A DNA stretch of 8,686 nucleotides from Deltaproteobacteria bacterium (GCA_030649435.1 JAUSKE010000132.1:1-8686), one strand, 5' to 3'; counted from the stretch's first letter, positions 1-7,725 are shown. The notes: generated from the letters alone by a model not told the origin. A program made the numbers and translations.

Positions 1-2
1 GT

Positions 3-1214
3 CTTCGTAAAAAAGAGGGGATCTTCGCCGATTTTGAAGAAGAAGAGATCGCTGTTTGGATGAGTCATGGAGATCATGTTTCTAAACTCCCTTCCGGATT
101 TGAAGCTTATGCCACGAGTGTCAATGACCTTCTCGCCGCCATTGGTGACGATCGCCGAAAATTTTTTGGCCTCCAATTTCATCCGGAAGTGGTTCACACT
201 CCTCAGGGTAAAAAAATCATTGAAAATTTTCTCTTCAAAGTCTCCGGTCTTAAGCCCGATTGGTCGATCGCCTCGTTTGTCGATCAGAAGGTAAAAGAAA
301 TCCGCGAAACGGTTGGCAAGTCCAAAGTGCTCTGTGCCGTCTCTGGTGGTGTTGATTCATCAGTGATGGCGGTCCTGATCCACAAGGCGATCGGCGACCA
401 GCTTGAGGCGTTCTTTATCGATAACGGTCTCTTGAGAAAAAATGAAGGGGACCGTGTCCTTGAGCTCTTCAAGAAAAATGTTGGACTGAATCTTCGGAAG
501 ATCGATGCCTCAGAACGGTTCTTGAAAGAACTCTCCGGTGTTATCGATCCGGAAGAGAAGAGAAAACGGATCGGCCGTGAGTTCATCGCCGTTTTTGAAG
601 AGGAGGCGAAAAAAATAGCGGGGATAGAGTTTCTGGCACAGGGGACGCTGTACCCGGACGTGATCGAATCAGTTTCGTTCCGTGGGCCATCGGTCACGAT
701 CAAGAGTCATCATAATGTTGGTGGCCTGCCCGAAAAAATGAAACTAAAGCTCGTTGAACCGTTCCGCGAACTTTTTAAAGATGAGGTGCGGGAGATCGGT
801 CGGCTCTTGGGGGTACCGGAGGAGATCGTTGGGCGTCAGCCATTCCCAGGGCCTGGCCTGGCTGTCCGGATCCTGGGTGAAGTGACTCCGGAAAGGCTTC
901 GGCTGCTGCGGGAGGCGGATGATATTATCGTCGGCGAAATCAAAAAGGCAGGGTTCTACAACAAGGTCTGGCAATCGTTCGGAGTACTGCTCCCAGTAAA
1001 GACGGTCGGTGTGATGGGGGATGCCCGGACTTATGAAAATGTGATCGCCCTTCGGGTGGTCGAGAGCCAAGATGGGATGACTGCCGACTGGGCTAAACTC
1101 CCTTACCCGTTGCTCGAAAAAATTTCTAGCCGGATCATCAACGAGGTTCGTGGGATCAACCGCGTCGTCTACGATATCTCTTCCAAGCCTCCGGCAACGA
1201 TCGAGTGGGAGTAA
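3..1214 (+). CDS. guaA: GMP synthase (glutamine-hydrolysing), 5'-truncated by the window edge
   Basis: Cytosolic enzyme that aminates XMP to GMP using ATP and glutamine, the last step of guanine nucleotide synthesis. The frame is open to the window edge, so the first ATG at 60 is internal: codons from base 3 (LRKKEGIFADF...) already belong to the amidotransferase domain. 403 residues are visible of the roughly 510-525 usual. The glutaminase Cys lies upstream; its His/Glu partners are in HPEV (bases 180-191). The ATP pyrophosphatase P-loop SGGVDSS is at 342-362. The substrate-binding and dimerisation domain follows (GRQPFPGPGLAVRI, then the canonical end SSKPPATIEWE). All these are seen directly and fit the family without gaps or frameshifts. 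dnaE begins about 43 bases downstream with no evident terminator between, so read-through is likely. Confidence 0.97.
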   Translation, partial: LRKKEGIFADFEEEEIAVWMSHGDHVSKLPSGFEAYATSVNDLLAAIGDDRRKFFGLQFHPEVVHTPQGKKIIENFLFKVSGLKPDWSIASFVDQKVKEIRETVGKSKVLCAVSGGVDSSVMAVLIHKAIGDQLEAFFIDNGLLRKNEGDRVLELFKKNVGLNLRKIDASERFLKELSGVIDPEEKRKRIGREFIAVFEEEAKKIAGIEFLAQGTLYPDVIESVSFRGPSVTIKSHHNVGGLPEKMKLKLVEPFRELFKDEVREIGRLLGVPEEIVGRQPFPGPGLAVRILGEVTPERLRLLREADDIIVGEIKKAGFYNKVWQSFGVLLPVKTVGVMGDARTYENVIALRVVESQDGMTADWAKLPYPLLEKISSRIINEVRGINRVVYDISSKPPATIEWE

Positions 1215-1257
1215 TTCTATTGCCAAACTTTCTTGAGGATTGTACTTACCGGACCTG

Positions 1258-4200
1258 ATGCATCACTCCGATTTTGTCCACCTACATTTGCACACCCAAT
1301 ACAGCCTGCTCGATGGTGCCATTACCATAGAGGAGCTTTGCAAAAAAGCGAAAGAGTACAAGATGCCGGCGGTCGCCATGACCGATCATGGCAACATGTT
1401 CGGGGCGGTTGAGTTTTACCAGAAGATGGAAGGGGCGGGCATCAAGCCGATCATCGGTTGTGAGATGTATCTCGAATCGAACGGGAGCCGGTTCACCAAG
1501 GAATTTCATCGAGGGCATGAGCCGTACCATCACCTGATTCTTCTTGCGATGAATCGGGATGGGTATCAGAATCTTTGCCAACTGATCACCGCCGGTTATC
1601 TGGAAGGTTTTTATTACAAGCCACGCATTGATAAAGGACTCTTAAGAGAAAAAAATGCCGGCCTAATTGCCACCTCCGGTTGTCTCTCTGGAGAGATCGC
1701 ACGGCTTCTTTTGGCCGGCAAGCGGGCTGAGGCGGAAAAGGCCGTTAGCGAATATCTCTCCATCTTTGGCGATCGTTATTATCTTGAGATCCAGGCCCAT
1801 TCGTTGCCGGATCAAAAATTGGTCAATGAGGCGATCCTCGATCTGGGCCAGAGACTTTCGGTCCCGGTCATCGCGACGGGGGATTGTCATTATTTAAAAA
1901 AGGAAGATGCCACGGCCCACGAAGCGCTCCTCTGCATCCAGACCGGAACAACCTTAAAAGATGAAACACGAATGCGTTTTGGTTCGGACGAATTTTATTT
2001 TAAATCAGCCGAAGAGATGGCCGGCTATTTTCCAGGCCATCAAGAAGTTCTTCACAATACAGTGGCAGTCGCCCAGCGGTGCAACCTCTCTTTTGATTTT
2101 AAGACCTATTACTTTCCAAAATTCGAACCCCCTCCTGGAAAAAACCTCGATCAGTTTTTAGAAGAGGCGACACTCTCCGGTTTTGAGGAACGGTGGAAGA
2201 AGAGAGCGGCCAGCTTAAAGGAAGAAGAAAAATTGCCACTCCGTCAACAGTATGAAGTACGGATCCACCAGGAACTGAAAATGATTCGCGAGACCGGTTT
2301 TGCCGGTTACTTTCTCATTGTTGCCGACTTTATCAATTACGCCAAAGGGAAGGGGATACCGGTCGGTCCGGGGCGTGGTTCTGCCGCCGGAAGCCTTGTC
2401 GCCTATTGTCTGAAAATTACTGACATCGACCCAATCCCTTACGATCTGCTCTTTGAGCGATTCTTGAATCCGGAGCGGGTGACGATGCCGGATATGGATA
2501 TCGACTTTTGTATTTATGGTCGGGACGAGATCATCCGGTACGTACAACAAAAATACGGTAACGTTTCGCAGATCATCACTTTCGGAAAGATGAAGGCGAA
2601 GGCGGTCATTCGTGATGTCGGTCGGGTGATGGCGATCCCGTATGGGGATGTTGACAAGATAGCCAAACTTATTCCTAACACATTGAATATCACCCTCGAT
2701 GAGGCGCTTCGTGCTGAACCGAGACTCTCTGAGACGGCCCAAAAGTCTCCCGTGGTTGGAAAACTCTTGACCATCGCACGATCGCTCGAGGGACTGACGC
2801 GCCATGCCTCAACCCATGCGGCGGGGGTGGTGATTTCGGATCAGCCACTCACCAACTTTATGCCGCTCTATAAGGGGACGCATGACGAAATTATTACCCA
2901 GTTTGACATGAAAGCGATCGAAAAGATCGGTCTGATCAAGTTTGACTTTTTAGGATTAAAAACGTTGACCGTGATTGATGAGGCCCGAAAGATCATCAAG
3001 CGAACGCGAGGCTTGGATCTCGATATCAACGACCTCCCCTTGGATGACCCAGAAGTCTATCAACTCTTGTCGCGGGGCGATACCTCCGGGGTGTTCCAGC
3101 TGGAAAGTTCGGGCATGCGAGATCTCTTAACGAAGCTCAAGCCCTCTGTTTTTCCTGACATGATTGCGGTCGTCGCTCTCTATCGGCCGGGCCCGCTTGG
3201 GAGTGGTATGGTGGATGATTTCATCAACCGAAAGCATGGCAAGGTGAATGTTCGTTACGAACTGCCAGAGCTGGAAGGGATCCTCAAAGATACTTATGGT
3301 GTTATCGTCTACCAAGAACAGGTGATGAAGATTGCCTCAAAGCTCGCCAACTTTTCGTTGGGAGAAGCGGATCTTCTCCGTCGGGCGATGGGAAAAAAGA
3401 ATTCTTTAGTTATGGCGGAACAGCGGGACCGTTTTTTAAAAGGGGCCCACGAAAACAAGATCCCACCAAAGAAAGCAGAAAAAATATTCGACCTGATGGC
3501 CAAGTTTGCGGAGTACGGGTTCAACAAGAGTCATAGTGCCGCCTACGCCCTGATCGCTTACCAGACGGCGTACCTCAAGGCCCATTTCACCGTCGAATAC
3601 ATGGCGGCCCTCCTGACGCAAGAAATGGGGAACACCGACAAGGTGATGCTCTATATTACCGATGCGCGGGCCCACAGTATTTCTGTTCTACCACCGGATG
3701 TTAATGAGGGGTATTCCGGTTTTTCTGTCGTCGGCACTGCAGAGATCAGGTTCGGTTTGACGGCAGTCAAGAATGCCGGCTCGGCGGCGATCGATTCGTT
3801 GATTGAGGTTCGGCGGAAGGAAGAAAAGTTTCATTCCTTCCTTCATTTTTTAGAGTCAATCGATCATCGCAAAATCAACCGACGGGTGATCGAAAGTTTG
3901 ATCAAGTGTGGCACCTTTGATTCGATGGGAATCACTCGGGCCGCCTGCTTTGAGGCGCTACCGCTCTTTTTAGAAAAAGCGGCGAAGAAACAAAGAGACA
4001 CTCTTTCTGGGCAGGAAAATCTCTTTGGAGCGATCAAAGAGACTCATGATGACGCGCCACCGGTTCGGCCTGAATGGCCGATGCGTGAGAAGTTGGCACA
4101 CGAAAAAGAGTCGCTCGGGTTTTATATCACCGGTCATCCTTTGAGGGAGCATGAAGGGTTGCTTCGTCAGAAAGGGGTCGTGAGTAACAATCTTCTCGCG

Positions 4201-4737
4201 GATCTTCCTGACGGAAAGATGGTTCGCGTTGGGGGGGTTGTGTCCTCGCTCCGCGAGGTGGTGACCAAAAATGGGGACCGGATGGGGTTTGTGACACTTG
4301 AAGACCTGACCGGTCTCGTGACCGTGATTGTCTTTCCCGAACTTTTTAAAAAATACCAGACACTCCTCAAATCGGATCAGCCGATTATTATTTCTGGAGA
4401 ACTGGATGTGGGGGAGGAAGAGGTCAAAGTCATTGCTAAGGATTTAGCCCCTCTCTTGGGTGGAGCACCCTCGGGTGGGGCCCAAACTGTCACGTCGTCT
4501 CCTCGTGAGGTCCATATTCGGCTCCTTTCTCCCGAGACACGTAAGGAGCAACTCGAAAATTTAAAAAAACTCCTTACTCGATTTAGGGGGCCTTGCCCAC
4601 TTTATGTTCATCTCATCCATCCGTCATCGGGGGAGACAATCCTTTCTCTTCCGGAAGAGCTTCGTGTCGAACCGACCGATGAGCTTCTGGCGAGTGTAAA
4701 CAATCTCTTTGGGGGGGATGTCGTCCAAATCCAATAA
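1258..4737 (+). CDS. dnaE: DNA polymerase III alpha subunit (replicative, DnaE1 type)
   Basis: Catalytic subunit of the chromosomal replicase; 1159 residues, normal for DnaE1. The N-terminal PHP domain (about 8-280) keeps what look like all nine metal ligands: H10, H12, D19, H44, E69, H92, C142, D209, H211. The palm has GRGSAAGS (372-379) and the catalytic aspartates D414/D416 in PDMDIDF plus D563 in KFDFLGL. QENLF (919-923) matches the internal beta-clamp binding motif and sits where the E. coli one does. An OB fold follows (about 988-1035), then a C-terminal domain. Start: ATG 1258 gives MHHSDFVHLHLHTQYSLLDG, matching usual DnaE N-termini, with a weak GGA four bases upstream. An in-frame TTG at 1240 has GAGGA directly abutting it, too close for a ribosome site, so I prefer 1258. 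No intein is seen. The stop overlaps the hflX start. Confidence 0.97.
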   Translation: MHHSDFVHLHLHTQYSLLDGAITIEELCKKAKEYKMPAVAMTDHGNMFGAVEFYQKMEGAGIKPIIGCEMYLESNGSRFTKEFHRGHEPYHHLILLAMNRDGYQNLCQLITAGYLEGFYYKPRIDKGLLREKNAGLIATSGCLSGEIARLLLAGKRAEAEKAVSEYLSIFGDRYYLEIQAHSLPDQKLVNEAILDLGQRLSVPVIATGDCHYLKKEDATAHEALLCIQTGTTLKDETRMRFGSDEFYFKSAEEMAGYFPGHQEVLHNTVAVAQRCNLSFDFKTYYFPKFEPPPGKNLDQFLEEATLSGFEERWKKRAASLKEEEKLPLRQQYEVRIHQELKMIRETGFAGYFLIVADFINYAKGKGIPVGPGRGSAAGSLVAYCLKITDIDPIPYDLLFERFLNPERVTMPDMDIDFCIYGRDEIIRYVQQKYGNVSQIITFGKMKAKAVIRDVGRVMAIPYGDVDKIAKLIPNTLNITLDEALRAEPRLSETAQKSPVVGKLLTIARSLEGLTRHASTHAAGVVISDQPLTNFMPLYKGTHDEIITQFDMKAIEKIGLIKFDFLGLKTLTVIDEARKIIKRTRGLDLDINDLPLDDPEVYQLLSRGDTSGVFQLESSGMRDLLTKLKPSVFPDMIAVVALYRPGPLGSGMVDDFINRKHGKVNVRYELPELEGILKDTYGVIVYQEQVMKIASKLANFSLGEADLLRRAMGKKNSLVMAEQRDRFLKGAHENKIPPKKAEKIFDLMAKFAEYGFNKSHSAAYALIAYQTAYLKAHFTVEYMAALLTQEMGNTDKVMLYITDARAHSISVLPPDVNEGYSGFSVVGTAEIRFGLTAVKNAGSAAIDSLIEVRRKEEKFHSFLHFLESIDHRKINRRVIESLIKCGTFDSMGITRAACFEALPLFLEKAAKKQRDTLSGQENLFGAIKETHDDAPPVRPEWPMREKLAHEKESLGFYITGHPLREHEGLLRQKGVVSNNLLADLPDGKMVRVGGVVSSLREVVTKNGDRMGFVTLEDLTGLVTVIVFPELFKKYQTLLKSDQPIIISGELDVGEEEVKVIAKDLAPLLGGAPSGGAQTVTSSPREVHIRLLSPETRKEQLENLKKLLTRFRGPCPLYVHLIHPSSGETILSLPEELRVEPTDELLASVNNLFGGDVVQIQ

Positions 4738-5963
4738 TGCTCGAAAAGGCCTTTCTCATCGGTTGCCTCAAACCTCGACAAAGAAGAACGGAAGCACTTG
4801 ATTCGTTATCGGAACTTGCCGAGCTCGCCAGAAGTGCCGAGGCCGAGGTTGTCGGCGAAACACTCTCCGATCTTCGTGAACCGACACCCACTTTTTTGAT
4901 TGGGCGTGGCAAGGTGGATGAGATTAGAGATCTCATCAAGTCTAAATCGATTGATCTCGTTCTTTTTGACGAAGAGTTGACACCGGCCCAGAATCAAAAC
5001 CTGGAAGAAGCCTGGGGTTGCAAGGTGATCGACCGAACAGGACTCATCCTTGATATCTTTGCCCGTCGTGCTCGAACGAGAGAGGGGAAGATACAGGTCG
5101 AGATGGCACAACTCTCCTATCTGTTGCCGCGGCTGATTGGCAAGGGAGAGCAACTTTCGCGTCTCGGTGGTGGTATCGGGACACGAGGGCCGGGTGAAAC
5201 AAAACTTGAAATGGATCGTCGGCGTGCAAAAGAAAAGATGCACCGACTGGCCCAAGACCTCAAAAAAGTAAAACTGACTCGTCAGGGACATCGTGGGAAA
5301 CGGGAGAAAGTACCGATCCCTCTCGTCTCGCTGGTCGGCTACACCAATGCTGGCAAGTCAACCTTGATGAACCGTTTGACAGAGGCCGATGTCTTGGTGG
5401 AAGACAAGCTCTTTGCCACACTCGACCCGACGGTCCGTCGGCTAAGTCTTCCCTCCGGACGAGAAGTCCTCCTCTCCGATACGGTCGGGTTTATTAAAAA
5501 ATTACCTCATGAACTGATTGAATCATTCAAGGCGACTTTTGAGGAGATCGAATCCTCCGATCTTCTGCTCCATCTGATCGATGGCTCCAACCCTCACTGG
5601 GAGGATCAAAAGGAGGCGGTCGACGAGGTCTTGGAAAATCTCGGGCTTTCTTCTAAGCCCTGCCTCACTCTCTTTAATAAGGCGGATCTGTCGGAAGAAC
5701 AGACAGGGAGATTTGTCGAAGGCCTGGCGATTTCAGCCAAAGAGGGGAGCGGCATGAAGGAGCTACTTGGATTGATTGAACAGGAACTGGCTCGTGGACT
5801 GACGCCGGTCCGATTTTTGTTCCCACATTCGGCAGGCCGATTTCTCTCACTCTTGTACCGCGAGGCAAGGGTGCTTTCCGTCAAACACCTGAAGAAGGGG
5901 ATTCAGGTGCAGGCCGAAGTGGGGGATAAAGCGCTCAAACAATTTCACTCGTATCGAACCTGA
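4737..5963 (+). CDS. hflX: Ribosome-associated GTPase HflX
   Basis: GTPase that in characterised bacteria binds the 50S subunit and splits stalled or hibernating 70S ribosomes. 408 residues, complete for the family (E. coli about 426). The N-terminal HflX domain covers about 1-190 and ends in the family signature GGGIGTRGPGETKLE (144-158), followed by a basic helical linker. The G domain has G1 GYTNAGKS (201-208), the switch I stretch FATLDPT, G3 DTVGF (248-252), G4 NKAD (314-317) and G5 SAKEG. All nucleotide-binding motifs are intact. The ATG shares its A with the dnaE stop (TAATG), so translation is probably coupled to dnaE and no separate ribosome site is needed. A GTPase of the Obg/Era group is the only alternative; the glycine-rich signature makes HflX nearly certain. 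Confidence 0.96.
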   Translation: MLEKAFLIGCLKPRQRRTEALDSLSELAELARSAEAEVVGETLSDLREPTPTFLIGRGKVDEIRDLIKSKSIDLVLFDEELTPAQNQNLEEAWGCKVIDRTGLILDIFARRARTREGKIQVEMAQLSYLLPRLIGKGEQLSRLGGGIGTRGPGETKLEMDRRRAKEKMHRLAQDLKKVKLTRQGHRGKREKVPIPLVSLVGYTNAGKSTLMNRLTEADVLVEDKLFATLDPTVRRLSLPSGREVLLSDTVGFIKKLPHELIESFKATFEEIESSDLLLHLIDGSNPHWEDQKEAVDEVLENLGLSSKPCLTLFNKADLSEEQTGRFVEGLAISAKEGSGMKELLGLIEQELARGLTPVRFLFPHSAGRFLSLLYREARVLSVKHLKKGIQVQAEVGDKALKQFHSYRT

Positions 5964-5968
5964 TCCAA

Positions 5969-5996
5969 TTGACAAATTAGTTTGTCACGTTATAGT
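5969..5996 (+). promoter_or_regulatory. Sigma70-like promoter upstream of the pgsA-like gene
   Basis: A perfect -35 box TTGACA (5969-5974), a 16-base spacer and TATAGT (5991-5996, one mismatch to TATAAT) form a good housekeeping promoter. Transcription would be expected to start near 6002-6005, about 55-80 bases before the downstream start codon. It begins six bases after the hflX stop, so it would give the lipid gene pair its own transcript. Prediction from consensus only. Confidence 0.6.
5970..5987. promoter_or_regulatory. Operator-like inverted repeat over the -35 box and spacer
   Basis: TGACAAA (5970-5976) and TTTGTCA (5981-5987) are perfect 7-base inverted arms around TTAG. The repeat covers most of the -35 box and half of the spacer, a typical place for a dimeric repressor to block RNA polymerase. 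I cannot name a regulator. It could also be chance symmetry built on the -35 sequence. Confidence 0.4.
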
Positions 5997-6023
5997 GCTC
6001 TAACTCTGTTAGAGGCACTATAA
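5990..6023 (+). terminator. Strong stem-loop after hflX (terminator-like, overlaps -10 box)
   Basis: Left arm TTATAGTGCTCTAAC (5990-6004) and right arm GTTAGAGGCACTATAA (6008-6023) pair along 15 bases with a single bulged G on the right side and a TCT loop. It starts 26 bases after the hflX stop, a usual terminator position, but the following bases (GTATTTCTAAC) are not a clean U tract. The left arm contains the predicted -10 box and the predicted transcription start lies near the loop. RNA reading through from hflX can therefore form the hairpin while RNA from the local promoter cannot. A regulatory palindrome bound by protein is the alternative. Confidence 0.5.
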
Positions 6024-6031
6024 GTATTTCT

Positions 6032-6055
6032 AACTTTTTATCTGCATAAAAAGTT
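6032..6055 (+). repeat. Perfect 10-bp inverted repeat immediately before the pgsA-like gene
   Basis: AACTTTTTAT (6032-6041) and ATAAAAAGTT (6046-6055) are perfect inverted arms with the loop CTGC. It ends three bases before the ATG at 6059 and 24 bases before the preferred ATG at 6080. In RNA it would be an AU-rich leader hairpin; in DNA it could be a binding site. On the plus strand the left arm also puts a run of five T after the preceding stem-loop, but 12 bases too far for a standard terminator. Confidence 0.5.
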
Positions 6056-6079
6056 GAAATGCTATATCATACTTCTTCA

Positions 6080-6655
6080 ATGGCGTTTCTGACCGTTCCC
6101 AATCTCCTCTCTCTCTTAAGAATGGTTCTCTCTCCCGTTTTTGTGGTTGTTGCTGTCACGGGGTCGTTAAGAGTCGCCTTTATCCTTTTTTGTGTCGCCG
6201 CCCTGACCGACATGATTGATGGGACGATCGCACGACTTTTCAAACAAAAATCATCCTTGGGCGCCTTTCTTGACCCTATGGCCGACAAGCTCCTCATGGC
6301 TTCGAGCTTTATCACCCTGACGGTCCTAGGGATCATCCCATTCTGGATCACCGCCGTTGTCTTTTTGAGGGACCTCTTGATTGTGACTGGGGTGATCGTT
6401 TTCAAGATTAAAAAAATTAAGGTGGCTTACCGACCGACTCTTCTTTCCAAGGCGACCACCTTTTTTCAGATCATGACCCTTGTCTCGGCACTCACCCCTT
6501 ATGGACGCACCCTTTTCTCTCAGGAACAGGTTGTTCTCGAACTCTTAGGTCGTGGCTTGCCTTTCTTTATGGTGGTTACGTTAGCTTTTACGCTACTGAC
6601 CGCCATTCAGTACACTCGAAAAGGACTCCAGCTCCTGAAAACGGGGGTTTTGTGA
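6080..6655 (+). CDS. pgsA: CDP-alcohol phosphatidyltransferase, PgsA-like (CDP-diacylglycerol-glycerol-3-phosphate 3-phosphatidyltransferase)
   Basis: Integral inner-membrane enzyme, most likely making phosphatidylglycerophosphate from CDP-diacylglycerol and glycerol 3-phosphate, the committed step to phosphatidylglycerol and cardiolipin. The full CDP-alcohol phosphotransferase signature is present: D44, D47, G48, A51, R52, G61, D65, D69. Several hydrophobic stretches (about 14-42, 70-110, 132-150, 165-185) fit a six-helix membrane protein of 191 residues. Start: ATG 6080 gives MAFLTVPNLLSLLR, which lines up with the short N-terminus before the NLL/TLL...R motif of known PgsA proteins. ATG 6059 would add seven residues but sits three bases from a perfect hairpin. 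Neither start has a visible Shine-Dalgarno sequence. The family also transfers to serine, inositol and choline, so the exact acceptor is inferred. The stop overlaps the next gene. Confidence 0.85.
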   Translation: MAFLTVPNLLSLLRMVLSPVFVVVAVTGSLRVAFILFCVAALTDMIDGTIARLFKQKSSLGAFLDPMADKLLMASSFITLTVLGIIPFWITAVVFLRDLLIVTGVIVFKIKKIKVAYRPTLLSKATTFFQIMTLVSALTPYGRTLFSQEQVVLELLGRGLPFFMVVTLAFTLLTAIQYTRKGLQLLKTGVL

Positions 6656-7725
6656 AAATCAGGTTGGTGGTGAGTGACTTTCATATTGGTAAGGGGAAAG
6701 TCCTGCCTGATGGAAGTTTTAATTATCTGGAAGATTTTTTCTACGACCGCCAGTTTGTAGAGTTTATGCAGTACTACCGAAAAGGGGAGTTTGAAAAGGA
6801 GAATGTCGAGCTAGTTTGTAACGGCGATTTTTTTAATCACCTCCATCTGGATGCAGATGAACAGGACCCGGACCTTCTCTCGGAGCGGGTTGCGCTGACC
6901 CGAATGGAAGAAATTTTTAAAGGGCATCTGGAAGTCTTTGAAGAGATGAAGGCCTTTACCCAAACTCCAAATCACCGGGTCATCTTTATGCTAGGGAACC
7001 ATGACCCAGGGCTTCTTTGGCCGAAAGTGGCTGACTTTCTCAAGAAAAAGCTGGCCTCTAACGTCGAAGTTTTTCTGGAGCCGTATGTTGAGGGAGGGGT
7101 TCATATTGAGCATGGCCACCGGTTTTTTGCCGATAGCGCCTATGATCAGAAGCGTCTCTTTTTAAAGGAGGGGTTGTCCGAACCAATTATAAACCTCCCT
7201 TGGGGTTGTCTTTTTGTGATCCATTATTTGGGATTTGTTAAAAAGGAGAGGCCATACTTCGACAAGGTTTATCCTGTCGCCCATTACATTCGGTGGGCGT
7301 TGATTCATGATACCACTTTTGCGTTGAGGTCTATTGCGAATATCCTCCTCTATTTTATTGGTTTTCGATTTGTCAAAGATCCTTCTCGGCGCTCTCCTTT
7401 TTGGCAAACGATGAAGCTTTTAAAAGAGATGGCGGTGGCCCCTGATTTAGAACGTCAGGCGAAGAAAATCCTGTTGACGAGGAGGGATTGTCACGTCGTC
7501 GTCTGTGGCCATACGCATGACTACCTGATCCGCCATTACTCTGCCGATAAGACCTATATCAACACCGGCCTCTGGAATGAGAAGGTCAACCTTGACCCTC
7601 CTTTTTTGGGACGAACCGTTCGCCTGACTTACGCGTTGATTGAATGGGACGAACGAGGCAAACCGATCCCTTTGCTCAAGGAATGGCGCGGGACTTATCA
7701 TATCACCGAGGATGTTTATAACTAG
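6652..7725 (+). CDS. Calcineurin-like metallophosphoesterase, lipid phosphatase/diphosphatase candidate
   Basis: A 357-residue binuclear metal phosphoesterase. The ligand set is complete: D9 and H11 (SDFHIG), D59 (NGDFFN), N116 and H117 (GNHD), H154 (EHGH) and H287/H289 (GHTH). The arrangement, including an insert between the fourth and fifth motifs, recalls LpxH-type UDP-2,3-diacylglucosamine hydrolases, but the protein is about 100 residues longer than LpxH and I would not assign lpxH. Hydrophobic and aromatic patches in the insert (about 179-200 and 222-242) suggest contact with the membrane. The GTG start overlaps the TGA of the pgsA-like gene (GTGA), with a GGGGG run four bases upstream acting as a partial ribosome site, so the two are translationally coupled. 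Context suggests a phospholipid or lipid A intermediate as substrate. The catalytic class is secure, the substrate is not. Confidence 0.85.
   Translation: MKIRLVVSDFHIGKGKVLPDGSFNYLEDFFYDRQFVEFMQYYRKGEFEKENVELVCNGDFFNHLHLDADEQDPDLLSERVALTRMEEIFKGHLEVFEEMKAFTQTPNHRVIFMLGNHDPGLLWPKVADFLKKKLASNVEVFLEPYVEGGVHIEHGHRFFADSAYDQKRLFLKEGLSEPIINLPWGCLFVIHYLGFVKKERPYFDKVYPVAHYIRWALIHDTTFALRSIANILLYFIGFRFVKDPSRRSPFWQTMKLLKEMAVAPDLERQAKKILLTRRDCHVVVCGHTHDYLIRHYSADKTYINTGLWNEKVNLDPPFLGRTVRLTYALIEWDERGKPIPLLKEWRGTYHITEDVYN

Noticed and set aside
744..1226. 160-codon minus-strand open frame opposite the guaA 3' end
   Set aside because: Antisense to a highly conserved region of GMP synthase. No independent coding evidence.
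1240..1257. TTG start for dnaE adding six residues
   Set aside because: The GAGGA sequence directly touches the TTG with no spacing, and the extra residues do not match usual DnaE N-termini; ATG 1258 does.
2215..2805. 196-codon open frame on the minus strand inside dnaE
   Set aside because: It lies antisense to the conserved polymerase catalytic core, which dictates its sequence; composition is shadow-like and it has no ribosome site or recognisable domain.
6652..7725. Direct assignment of the metallophosphoesterase as lpxH
   Set aside because: Motif order is similar, but it is about 100 residues too long, has a different insert, and the pgsA context allows other lipid substrates.
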